A stretch of DNA of 64,000 nucleotides, from contig QJNS01000007.1 in the NCBI GenBank assembly GCA_004154925.1, positions 558,001 through 622,000 of the forward strand. The letters run 5' to 3'. The position numbers were made by a program, and so were the translations under genes. The stretch's first letter is position 1. Each line of letters opens with the position of its first letter. Positions 35,400 to 47,819 of this stretch are shown piece after piece. Under the pieces are notes generated by a model. It did no database searches. It was not told the DNA's origin and saw only the letters and a list, made by a program, of their open reading frames with translations. The stretch is from Monosporascus cannonballus. Lineage: Eukaryota; Ascomycota; Sordariomycetes; Xylariales.

Positions 35400-37060
35400 C
35401 AAAGGCTGTGAATACCCGCCACTAGAAACTATAGTGTAATTGGTGTTACCGCGTAAACCTCAAACGTGATCTTGCAGCCAAAATTGGCAGAAGTACCAGC
35501 GATAACGTGACGGCCCACTTAGTTTTTGAAAGGGAAGGGTATTAAGTGGGGGCTGCTAGACGCCGTTGAGCGTTGGAAAAATCGGTTTGACGAGGTCAAG
35601 CTAACTGGGGTGTGAGAACTCTCGGTGTGGGGAAAGAGCTGGAGCTTTACTAATTGAGGTTGTACGGCAGGCCTAGAACGTGGGTTATCTAGGGCAAAAA
35701 GCCGATAGGCCCATAATGTCGGTGTGCAGAAATGGATTGGGGAGATTACAGTAGCGGACATTTTTGCTAAAATGATTCTTTTTGAGTGGCACGGCTGAGC
35801 TATCTGGGGCAATGGAATACTCCGGGATGCGTTCAGTTGACAGGCTACTGTCAGTACTTCCATGTCCAACCTTAGACTATGCCTTTGAATGGAATACGGA
35901 GCGACCGAAACACCGGAGATTATTCAGGATGGCTCAGGGCGTTAGTGGAGCGTAATGACACCAGACTTTAATCCAGCTGCGGAATCTCAGGCATCAGGAA
36001 GAGCTCGTCTCGACCGAACCGGGAGGGGCTGAACAGACGATTTCGAGGGACTGTAATCAACTGCGACTCAGGAAGGGTGGTGCACAGCGTTCGTAGATAC
36101 CCTGGCAATTCATACATACATATACTTTCCCTGAATGCATTGGATGTCGGAAGGTACGTATGGTAGGACAGTGGCCCATACTGGAAGTGCGACTTGAATA
36201 ACTGGTTGAAATGCCCTCGTTTTAGCGTAGTGAGCTTGCGAACGGAGTTGACCAGGGTTATTATGTCGAAAATCCCACTTCCCTTAAAAACTGATTGCCA
36301 AATTTGAATCTTGGCACGTCCCAAATAGGAGAGTAAAGGTAAGTGTACTATGCGACCTGTAAATGCAAATTTGAAGCGATTAAAACGAGGACACATGGTG
36401 CCTACCTCGGCGCCGTGGTAGCCTCACGTTTAGCACGCATAGTTGACTTGCTCAGGAGCAGTTAAACAAGCGAATTGTAGGTAATCTCCAGTCCCTCATA
36501 ACTAGATTATAAGGACACCTGATTTCTGTTATACGAGGCGTGGAGAAGTGGAGGGTAGTTAAAGATAGAGCCATTTAGTGAATTTGGTTCGAATCCGAAC
36601 AGCGCTAATGGTTTTCGCTATTTTGGCGCAACTTGCTTGGCACGGGTAATATTAAGTGGTGACCCTATGTGTTATCATGCAGCAATTTGCACTGGTCGGA
36701 ATGAGCTCGGGCTCGTCATGTCGCTTGCAACTACATTTTACCTCCCGTACAACACCGCTATGATTCCTAACTTGCGGCGTAGCCGAAGCCGAGATTCGGA
36801 AAACTTGTCCCGCCAGAACTATTGTTAGTATGTGCCCTCGTTTGAACATACTGAGGAACGCAGGGCGAGGAACGAGGGCTGTAGATGGTATCGACAATTT
36901 TGTAGAGGAAAGACCCGCTTTTCCCGTATAAGAAAGTAATTATCATGGCAGCATACGGCGGAGGTTTCTGTGTTCGTGTTACGAGAACAAGTGTTCTGGT
37001 CTTATAGAAACTCTCTTTAAAGCCTAGCGCAAGTTCGCAACGGCTAAACCTCGGCCAAGA
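35400..37060. other. Island 2: normal-composition DNA without a recognised gene
   Basis: About 1.65 kb of balanced composition and no RIP signs. The longest open frames (minus strand 35968-36396, 142 codons; 35519-35869, 116 codons) have no signal peptide, motif or splice link that I can see, and such lengths can occur by chance here. TAAGTGG occurs three times (35515-35521 inverted, 35543-35549, 36653-36659). A tRNA-like T-arm lies at 36583-36599. Confidence 0.5.
36583..36599 (+). other. tRNA-like T-arm / pol III B-box match
   Basis: TTTGG-TTCGAAT-CCGAA forms a perfect five-pair T-arm and contains GGTTCGAATCC, the B-box consensus. TGGAGAAGTGG at 36541-36551 matches the A-box at 10 of 11 positions with correct spacing. 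The acceptor and D stems do not pair, so this is at best a tRNA relic or SINE promoter. Confidence 0.25.
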
Positions 37061-39051
37061 TTTTTAACCAACCATTTTATGTAATCTGGATCAGATTATA
37101 TAAACCTTACAGATTCGAATTGCATCTTTTTTTAAAAAAAGAATATATAAAAAATTAGTTTTTTATATAAATAATTATATACTTAGTTATCGGTGATTTA
37201 TTATTAATTCAAGCTTTGAATTAAAAAATCCCTTTTTTATAAAAAGTTAAACCTAACAAACTTTAAAATAAATAACCGTTTTAAATGTTTCTTTTTTAAT
37301 ATTACTTACAATTTTTAAATACTATATATACTATTAAATAAAGATGTAATATATTTATTATATTATAAAACTTTCTTAACAAATAGACGGTGAATAAAAT
37401 ATTGTTTAATTAAATACTAACTTGTATCATCGTAGTAAGAAAGATTTTATAAAATAAGGTTCAGAAAATAAATAATGTACCTAGTTTTCGTTATTAATCA
37501 ACAAAATTTTAATAATTATAATCAACAATTTATTTTTTATTAAAAAATTTAATATATTAGTAGTGTGGTTTCAATAATCACCCGGTTTAACAAAAGTTTT
37601 GGTTTTTTAATAATAAGTTACTTATATAAAAAATAAGATTAAGGTTTGAAAATTCAAAATAAACGAAATTAAAAAGGAAATTAAAAAGCAATTTTTAGTC
37701 GATAAAAAGATTTAAACATTTGCAATAGAATATCAAGATTTAAATAAGAAAAATATTAAATTCGCTTAATACTAAGAACTTTTAACACTTTGATTATTAT
37801 GTATTAATTAATTGTATTAAAATTGATAAATACAAAATCGTAAAACATTTTATTATTATACAGTTGTTATAATATCCCATTATTGTTCGGCCTTTTTTAA
37901 ATTTAATTATATATGTATTATTTCTTTTAAAGTTCCTAATCGATCTTAAATAAAGCGATATAAAAGCAGTTATTGAATTTTATATTATAAGACGTATCCG
38001 ATATTTTGAAAACTTAAAAGTTTTGAAAAGTTTTAGGCGATTTTTTATATTATTTTTACTTACAACGGTAACGTTTTCCGTATGCGTATTTCATTTTCCG
38101 TTTATCAGTTTTAGTTTTCGAACGCCCGGTTTATATTGTTAAATTGAAAAAATATAAAAAACTGATATCAACTTATATTATACTGGCAGCTGTACGAATA
38201 TAACGTAAAAGAAAATTTTAATCATAATAAAATGTCTTATGTATTCATCGTTAAATTTGTTACAAAGTCGTTCTGATTTTATATAACGTGTATTGATATA
38301 TAAATCTTTTTTAGAACGTATCGGCGTTAAAACGATATGGATTTGCTTTTTTCGTATATTAATTTTATTCTTTCGTTATTAATATTAAGACTTTTTTAAA
38401 AAGTTTGTTTTAATTTATTAACGTAATTTATCGCCTTAATATATTTTTTGTATAAACGCAATAACGATAATAAGATGTCGTTACGCTTTGATATTTATAA
38501 TCGAAAATAATATTTAAATAAAAGGGCAAAACGTAAGTAAGTTCGGATATAAAATTACTACTATTAAACTTAATTAAATGGAATTTATTTATTTAAGTCA
38601 CGTTAATATTAATTTCATAAGCATTGTTTTATTTTTATATTAATAATTTTAATTTACTTATCGGTGTAAAAATAGTCGGCAGTCGAAATATAAAACGTAA
38701 CCTTTAAATAACGGTTAAATTCTGTCCAACATATTAAAATACGTTACGTATTGCTGTTTAAAATAATTATAGATGAAATATTATATGCGTATTATACGTT
38801 AAAAAAAAGACATGTCTGTAAAAGTATATTAAATATATAAAAAACGGTAAAATAATAACATAGTTCTGTAAATTTAGTACTTTATATAAAAATATATTTA
38901 TATACAGATTTAACGGCTTCGGAAAGAAATTAATTTATAGCGATATAGTTTTATAAACAAAACTAGATAGATAAAAGAGAAAAAAAGAGTTATTAAGCAA
39001 ACTTTATATACTTTAATGTTGTGATGAAAATAATAATGGTATGGAAATATA
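37061..39051. other. AT-rich intergenic stretch
   Basis: No gene, RNA or named repeat seen. Some CpG-rich words around 38,030-38,350 suggest an old mutated repeat, which I cannot classify. ATATA at 39047-39051 is the left target duplication of element G. Confidence 0.5.
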
Positions 39052-39444
39052 TGTTATGACCTAACGATTTTGGCTTCCCTAAACGGTCGGAGAGCTTGGG
39101 CACTCAAACCCGACTATACTAAGAAGATCACGTAATTGGCTCAAAGGGCTTAAGGGCTTCGCGCCTTTAAGACGGATAAGCCAGTAAGTGGATTAAAAGG
39201 CTTAAGGGGCTTAAAGGTTTAAGCGGGTTAAATAGTTTAAGCCAAAAATAAAATATATATGCTTATTAATTCCATAATTTAAATAACTTTAACTTATAAT
39301 ATAATATTGTTACTTAAGGTACTTTTGGTATTACGAAATATAATACGTTATTATATTTATTATTTAAATTCTTACGATACTTTTGTTAATATAAACTTAT
39401 CGATTTAAGGTTTAATAATTAGTTAAACTGCATAATTCGTTATA
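39052..39444 (+). repeat. 5' LTR of element G (L12)
   Basis: Starts TGTTATGACC and ends CGTTATA. The U3 holds CGGTCGG at 39084-39090 and repeated GGCTTAAG words. Followed by leader TGTTATAAGC. Confidence 0.92.
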
Positions 39445-42400
39445 TGTTATAAGCTTTTATTTAATAATATCGTTAAACTTTGAATAATATTTAATATTGT
39501 TAAAATATCGATTAACGTTTAAGAAACCTTTATTTAATAATTTTAGGTTCGAATTCGGGAACTGGAAAAAAAAATCCGACAAATTAAGGTTACGCTATTT
39601 GCCCAAATCTTTTTCGCCCGTATAAAGCCCAAAAAGCCAGAACCTTACGATAAAAAAGATAATCTTTAAATCTTCTTAATTTAGGTACGAATTTAATGTC
39701 GTTTCCTAAACCTTAATAATTTAGTAAATATGGTTTTAATAATAAAAATATATTTAAAAAGAAATACGGCTAATTAATTTGAACTCATTATAAAAACATT
39801 TTGAAAATAAAAAAACCGGATAAAAAACATTTTATTAACGAAAATTTTTTTCTACCAATTTCGAAAACAAAATACGCGATAATTTCGGTAATCCGGATAA
39901 AAAACGATTTACGGCCCAGTAATTTTTATAATTTAAATATAAAAACCCGTATACAAATATGCCGTAACTTTTAAGAATTTTGCGGCTAAGGCCGGATAGG
40001 AAAACGATAAAATTAACGCTTTTATTAATATGTTTAATAAAGGGTTAAAAGATAATATAAAAAATAAGATTATTTGAATTAAACGATTAATTGCCCTAAA
40101 GCGGTATATCGTAAAAATAATTAAGATTAATAATTAATAATTTAAAAAATTAAAAAAAATAATACGCTTTACGTTCGGAATATAACAAGTTTAACTAGAG
40201 GAAAAAACGAAACGTACCTTTTATTTTTTATGGAACGGCGTTAGGATTTATAGAACTTGGCGTTAACTACCGATAAAATTAAAGCCAAATTAAGTGCTTT
40301 AATTATGGTAAAATAGGATATAAAGTTTATAAGTACAAAAAGTACAAGAAACCATAATAAGATAATTAGATTTTTATACCAGAAAAATAATCCAGGAATA
40401 ATTAAAGAAATAATAACAAAATTATTAATATAATTTAAGCCAAATATATATTAAGTTTATAACAAAAAATCTAATAGGGATTATTATAATAAAAAATTTA
40501 ACGAAAAATACGAAAAGCTAAAAAGCTAATTTAATAAAAATTGTAAATATAACAAAAAATATTATATATTATAATTACGCAAATATTAAAATTAAATAAA
40601 AAAGATTTATCCCGGAATCCCGAATTAATACGATAAAATATATGCTATATATTGCCGATAACGGAAATATCCCGATTACGAAAAATAAAAATAATATATC
40701 CATAAACGAATTACCCGTATATATTATAAGGGATTTAATTTTTCAAATCGTACCGGAAGTAATAAAAACGATAAATAATAGTATCGATATTTTTGAATTA
40801 TAACTCCAGAAAATATTTAGCAGCTGGCCAAAACAAAAAGCTGGCCCGAAAAAAAGTAATATCCGCAGAAAAACCCTTTTTGTTATTATAAATAATGTAA
40901 TTATTAAATAAAAAAAAGTTAATCCAACGTACGGTAAAGAAATATTATTAAAAAGATATTACGGATTTTTATTTTTAATTAATATTTATTACGGATCCTT
41001 AAAAAAATATTACAAAAAACTATATTAATTTATAAAATATTTTCAAAATAATAATTATAATGATATATAATGGGATATAATTATAAACATAAAAAGATAA
41101 TATATTTAATAAGAAAAGAAATTGCAAAAAAACTAAAAATAATTAATACGGCTTAAAGAAATAGTACGCCGACAATAACAATAAATATAATTGCTTAATG
41201 CGTTAAACGAGAACATATAAACAAAGTTCGATAGATTTAAATAGGAATTAAAAGAAAAAGGTTGTTTAAAAAAAATTGCAAAATAACGAAAACCAAAGAA
41301 ATTAAGGGGAATTTCTAAAAAAACTTTTAAATACGACGATAAAAAACGTTAACGACCTTATTATTTTGAAAATACGAATCGGAACGTATTGATATATCGC
41401 AATAATAAATTATAAAGCTTTAAACGGGAATTATATTGTACCAAATATGGTTAATAAATTTAAATTATTATGGAAATATAAGTTAAAACCTTATATAACG
41501 ATAAATACCAAAAGTTAGGAATTTACTTACGAAAACGGAAATATTATACGCAAAATTAAATACTTTAAGATTTTCATTAAATGATAATATTAAATAATTA
41601 ATTTCGATATCGTTTTATTCGAGAATTACGATATAATCTTAAGATTACTATAAATATGTTAATACGAAATATTAATTAATAGCAGAACTAGCCAAATAAA
41701 ATTTACTTTATTTCTTATTGATAAATAAAAGAAAAAAAATTAAAATCTTAATATTTAATCGATAATAACAACGAATGTAAATAAAAAAATACGATAAATA
41801 CTTTATTACCTAAAAGAATAAAATAAAAAAAAATAAGTATTAAAAGAATACGACGTATTATTATAATTATTAAAACGAAATTAAAATAATTAAATAATAA
41901 TTTAAAATATTATAGATAATAGCCTTAGGAATTAAAAAATCTAATTAATATATTATTTTAATATTATAAATATAAATAACCTTTTAAAAAAATTTAATAC
42001 AAAATTACCAAAATATAACAAATAAGATTACGAAATAATCCTTAAAAAGGATTTTCGACAAAGTTTTACCTTATTTATAACCTTAACGGAAACAAATTAC
42101 GTATTTTCAAAAAATACTTGAAAATCGGCGATAAAAAATAGATTCGACATTCGAAATTATTAATAGGATATCTAATATTATTATTTTTAATTACAGAAAT
42201 AAAAACTAACTTTACGGAATTAAATAATTTATTATATTGAATTTTAAAAATAAATATAACCTTGTTAAAATTAAAAAAAGATACGAATAAAAAATAACTT
42301 TTAAAACAAAATACGAATTATTTAAATATTAATTATATTAATAAAATTTATGAACATATTAATAATTATCCAGCAAATAATTAATTACGTATTACAAAAA

Positions 42401-45290
42401 TATTTCGATATTTTCGTTATATATTATTTCGACAATATTTTCATTTTTTCGAAAACAAAAAAAATAATCGTAAAATACGTTTATAAAGTTCTTTAAGCTT
42501 TATAAAACATAAGGTTACTTATTAATACAGAAAAGAATTAATTCCATATATAGGAAATGGAATATTTAAAACATATTATTACCCCAGAATATATTAAAAT
42601 AAATCCCAAAAAATCGTTATAATTACAGAATAATAAATATTAACGATAATTAAAAATATATAAATATTTCTTAAATTCGCCAATTACTATAAAAAATTTA
42701 TTTAAAATTTTAATAAAATAATTATACCCCTAATAAATCTTACGAAAAAATAATTCAAATAAATGCCAAATACGGAAAAAGTATTTTAAGATATTAAAAA
42801 AATAATGATTAACGAACTAATATTAATTGTTTACGATTTAAACCGTTTCGTTAAATTAAAACCTGATATTTCGAATTACGCGTTAAACGTAATAATCGGA
42901 TAACGGAATAATTAAAGTAAATTATATCTTATTATATTTTTTTCGTTTAAATTAAAAAAAAACCGAATTTAATTACGGTATTCCATAAAAAAAATATATG
43001 GTTATTATTATGGCATTCCGAAAGTTTAGGCATTTGTTAAAAAGAAATTATATCAAATTTAGGTTTATATGGATTATAAAACTTTTATTTAATTTATTAC
43101 GACCAGAAAATTTACAAAATAATAATTAAAATACGTAAGAAAATTGGCGAATTTCGATTTCGTTATTATTTACCAAAGAAAATTAAAAAATAACAAAATA
43201 AATACTTTAAGCAAATAACCAAACTTTAAAAAAATTAATTAAAATTAGTTATATAATTTTTCATATTATTATAAAAAATATTTACGTTTACGACAAATTA
43301 TAATAATTCGGGTAATACTTTTCGATATATATTAGAAAACTTAATAATATAATAATAATTTCTTAAAAAATTAAAAAAGAAATAAAATATAAATTTTAAA
43401 AAAATACTAAAAGGATTTAATACGAAAAATCTACAAATATTAATTATACGGATTTTTAAGGATTTATAAAACCCTATAAAATTTTTAACGTATTTATTTT
43501 TTTAAAATAAAATTAATAATATAAAAAATTAGACGGTTATACGATATTTACGCTAAAACAAAGATACGACGATACAAACCATACGGAAAATTATAATTAT
43601 TACTAATTATAAAACAATTATAATATTTAATTATATTCGATTTTATTATTAAATTCTTTATATTAAAAAATTTAATTATAGGAATATATTATAATAATAT
43701 TTTCGTAAACGTTAATCGATTCACGAAATTTCTTATTTTTTATTATATTATAAAGACATTAACGGCGAATAATTGGCATATATTTTTTTCAAATATATTT
43801 TTAATATATACGGATTATTAATAGAAATTATATTAAATACAAGATCGATATTCGTATTTAAGTTTTGGCAAAACCTTATAATATAAATCGATTTAAATCA
43901 TAAATTATTTAACATATTTTAACTTTAAACGGATAAATAAATAAAATAAATAAATTAAATTTTAAAAATTTATTTACGATATTATATTAATTACGAATAA
44001 AATAATTAAGTTAAAAAATTACTAATTACATAATTAATTTATAATATTAACCATTACGAAAATATCAAAATAATATCTATAAACGCAAACTTTGGATTTA
44101 TTTTAAAAATTTACAAAAAAATACGTAATAACAATCTAATTAATATTAAAATAATTTTTACGTTAAAGCAATTATAATAATTATACCAAAACATAAATAT
44201 AAAATTAAAATTCGTATAAAATTAAATAAGTAAATATTATAATTAAAAAGAATTCAAAATATTAAGTTTTAAAAAAAGAAAAATACTTTTTTATTACCAA
44301 AAATATTTAAATAAAACGACCCAACAAAAAACTCGATTTGAAAAATGTCGGTTTATACAAAATTACGAAAGAAATTTTAGAAAATAAATACGAATTAGAA
44401 CTTTTACCAAAAATTAAATTCCATTTAATTTTTTATATTTTCTTATTCGAAATAATAACAAATATAATTAAGGTATATACGGTATAAAACGATATAAAAA
44501 TAAAAGATAAACAAATATACGAAATAAAGAAAATATTCGACATACGAAAGCAAAACGGATTTACGCAATACCGGATTAAATAAAAAAAGTACCCGAATTC
44601 CAAAAACATTTAAGAACCTGCCAAAAACCTTATTAACGCCTAATACCTATTAAAGAACTTTTATTAATAATAACGGATACGTCCTAATCAAAGGTCGACC
44701 AATTAATAACCGGGATGTTAAGCCAGTCGGCTATGGCCTACATTAACGTAATAACTATAACGGCGGCCTCCAGCTATTTTTATTCCTTTTCGAAACGTTC
44801 GAATTCCTTAATTACTTCCGTACCTTAAATACTATAACGAAATATTTTAATTCTACGACGGCGAAATAACTTCCGTTATTTCTGCAAGTAATCTAATTTA
44901 TTTACAATATTACGAAAAACCTTACGGGCCTATTCCTTTTCGCGTTCCAAACGGTTTTCCTTATTAAAAAACTTTTTGTACTTAAATTCCGAAAAGCTAA
45001 ATAAATCGCAAAAATTACCGTACTACGTATAACGGGCGTATTTCCCAGAATTATAATACGTTTTACAAAGTATGCCGATAAAACGGCAACAAAAACAAAA
45101 ATTTTCTTAAAGTATAATAAAACCTAATAATGCAATACGTTTTATAAAGATAAAAACGTTAATACGTCTGCGGGAACGGGATTTTTTAATGCGACCCGAT
45201 ATGATAAATATGAAAAAAAAATTACTTACCAAAGTTAATAAATAAACGAAATAATCTTTAAAGATAAAAATCCTAAAAGGGAAAAGATCA
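39445..45290 (+). pseudogene. Gag-Pol relic of element G
   Basis: The zinc knuckle at 40295-40336 reads C-F-N-Y-G-K-I-G-Y-K-V-Y-K-Y. Against C-x2-C-x4-H-x4-C, the second Cys, the His and the last Cys are all Tyr, each by one transition (TGT/TGC to TAT/TAC, CAT to TAT). The protease site near 40,880 has Asn where Asp is expected. RT reads Y-F-D-N-I at 42425-42439, losing an Asp. The chromodomain at 44569-44640 has both Trp codons turned to TAA. A purine tract AAAAGGGAAAAGATCA at 45275-45290 precedes the 3' LTR. Confidence 0.88.
44630..45202 (-). pseudogene. Antisense Zn2Cys6 plus coiled-coil frame of element G (best copy)
   Basis: One continuous minus-strand frame of 191 codons (573 bp) with no frameshift. 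The start codon is now ATA (45202-45200) followed by S-G-R-I-K-K; the stop TAA is 44632-44630, inside the chromodomain codons of the opposite strand. Internal stops are few and look like former CAA/CAG/CGA/TGG. Codons 36, 39, 46, 55, 58 and 65 are Cys or Cys-to-Tyr in the pattern C-x2-C-x6-C-x8-C-x2-C-x6-C, the fungal Zn2Cys6 binuclear cluster (45008-45097); 55 and 58 are Tyr. C-D-L-F-S-F-S-E-F follows, then a long charged coiled coil (about residues 75-150) with L-D-Y-L-Q-K and E-F-E-R-F-E-K-E. It lies 88 bp from the 3' LTR. Zn2Cys6 proteins bind DNA and usually regulate transcription; a role in regulating the element is my inference. Confidence 0.68.
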
Positions 45291-45683
45291 TATTATAACC
45301 TAACAATCTTAACTTTCCTAAACGGTCGGAGAACTTGAGTACCCAAGCCCGACCATACCAAAAAGATCACGTAATTAGCTTAAAGGGCTCAAGAGCTTGG
45401 CGCCTTTAAGCCGGATAAACCAACAGGTAGCTCAAAAAGATTAAAAGGCTTAAGGGCTTAAGCCGGTTAAGTAATTTAAGCCAGAAATAAAATATATATA
45501 CTTATTAATTCCATAATTTAAAAAACTTTAGCTTGTAATATAATATTGTTACTTAAGGTACTCTTAGTATTACAAAACGTAATACGTTATTATATTTATT
45601 GTTCATATTCTTACATTACTCCTGCCAATATAAACCCGTCGACTTAAGGTTTAATAATTAATTAAACCACATAGCTCGTTATA
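45291..45683 (+). repeat. 3' LTR of element G (L13)
   Basis: Starts TATTATAACC and ends GCTCGTTATA, followed by TSD ATATA. It keeps CGGTCGG at 45323-45329. Confidence 0.92.
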
Positions 45684-47732
45684 ATATAATTACAGTCCGA
45701 ACAAAATATAATTAATAGAAATTCCGTTTTAATAAATTATGTAAATTCAAAGTGTTAAAATAATTGATAAATAATACGTTATAAGTACTATTAAATATTT
45801 ATACTTTTAAGAACTTATTACTAAATGGAAATATTGTATTTTTAAAATAAATCTGTTTTGATATCGCCTTAAATTCTGTGTTCGTATATTTAATATATTA
45901 TAAATATTTAATATATATTATTAATAACCCGAATTTATTAAAATCGACAAGATATTATTAATTAATACGTTTAATATAAAAGCGTCAGTAATAAATATAC
46001 TTATCGATTTATTAATATTTATAATATACCTTTTAAAAACTTTTATTATTATTTATACAGAAATATGATTTGATATTAATGCCTCATTTTATCGTTAAAG
46101 GTATTATCAAGGTTCGCGGACGAAATATCGAGTTAACGTAATAATACTTTTAAAACCGTAATTCCTTTGTCTAATTTAAAACTCATTGAAAATCGGCAAT
46201 TATTGTAGAATTTAAATTAACCTACTTAACGTTCATTTAAAGATTTATAATTAGAGAATATTATAAATTTTTATAATTGATAATACATCATGCGGATTCC
46301 CTAATTTTTGTAATTTCGGCTGTGATTCTTCGAATATTTTACTAATAATTAATAATTTGTTATCGTAAATCTTATAATTGAACACTGTTGGATTATGTTT
46401 TGCCGAAAAAAGGAATAAGTTATAATATATTTAACGTATTGTATTATCTAATATTCTTTGAGACATTTAATTAAAAACGTTAATTTTTAAAATCGGTTTA
46501 CACTAGAAGTCGTCAGGTAAAAAAACCGGTGCTGTAAAAAAAGGAATTTTTAAGCCCTTAAAAAGACGTTTTATTTTGCTTTATTTATCAAAATAATTCA
46601 AGGTTTATTAATTAATTAAACACCTTTTGTCAGTCGTTAATAAAAATTAATAAAACTAAAAAAATGTTCTAATATCCGTAACGTTTTAAAAACTTTTGAA
46701 TTTTAAATATTTTAATTTTATTATAATTATAGTAATTCTATTGATAAATATTAGTAAGCTAGAATAAAGTGTTTTCGTTGTATTAAATTTGTATTTAGGT
46801 ATTCTAATAGTTTATATTTTTAAAATAATAGAATACGTTATATATTTAATTTCTATATTTTTATTTATTCCCTTTTTAAGTTGAAATATGGTTAATATAA
46901 GTTGCAACGTATTAATTTCAAAGATCGAAACATATGTAATTAATATAAAGTTAAAATAAATTTACAATATTAATGATGTTAAAATGTATAATTGGTAATT
47001 TTAATAATTTAAATCTGATTATAAAAGTTATTCGGTATTTTTTAATATCTATATATAAACTATTAAATGTTATAACGATAGTACATTCCGTAAATACTGA
47101 TATCGAATAAGAATATTTGAAATTTCTTGAATTCATTTCAAAGAAACCGTAATAATGTAAACAAAATTAAATAAAATGATAAATTACCAGCCTAGTTACT
47201 AAGTTTTATTAAATCCATCATTTTTTAGCTTTTATTTACGTCGACTTTTGTTCGAGTTTCAAAGGATTTTGTTATCTAGAATAGCCGAGCAAACCATTGT
47301 TTGTAATTGTCTAGATTAATTTATATAAAAATCTAAATGTCGGAAGTTTCCAATTTGTTATTACTTTCCCTTTTTATTTTCAAGAATAATTAGTTTACAA
47401 TTTCCATATTATTTGGCTTAAAATTTTATAAAAATCGATTACCGTCAATTTTTCTCATGTAAATCGTATTCGAAAATCAAAAGCCAAAATCGATTTTTTT
47501 ATGATACTATTCTTAGATCGTTTAAAACATCGACGGTCTTCGTTGGTCAGATGGTTTTGTAAAATTTAATTATCATAAACGAAACAGTTTCATTAAAGAT
47601 TCAATTAAAACGAATTATTGATATTGTATTTTTTAAATTCACAGCAAAATTTATTAATTAATAGGAATTTAAAAATCGTACAATAATTAAGCTGCAAAAC
47701 TGGCGAAAGTTCGAAAAGCTTTTTATACGCAC

Positions 47733-47819
47733 TTACGGTTTAGTTTACGATTTACGTTCAAGGTTTATCCTTAAGATTTGCCGTTTGAACGTTAACTTTT
47801 CGACTCTGCCAAACCGTAA
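47733..47819. repeat. Imperfect palindrome
   Basis: Outer arms TTACGGTTT (47733-47741) and AAACCGTAA (47811-47819); inner arms ACGTTCAA (47754-47761) and TTGAACGT (47785-47792). Could fold into a hairpin; origin unknown. Confidence 0.6.

Larger units (their letters stand above)
39052..45683 (+). mobile_element. Element G: complete Ty3/Gypsy chromovirus, second gag type
   Basis: 6632 bp, LTRs 39052-39444 and 45291-45683 (393 bp each, U3 of the GGCTTAAG class). Duplications ATATA lie at 39047-39051 and 45684-45688; the match is exact but AT-rich, so weaker evidence. Leader and gag C-terminus onward match E, but the gag N-terminal half differs and matches H. It carries the best antisense frame. 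Confidence 0.92.

Noticed and set aside
35968..36396. 142-codon minus-strand frame in island 2
   Set aside because: No signal peptide or motif; a frame of this length is not very rare by chance in this composition; no splice link to the neighbouring 116-codon frame.
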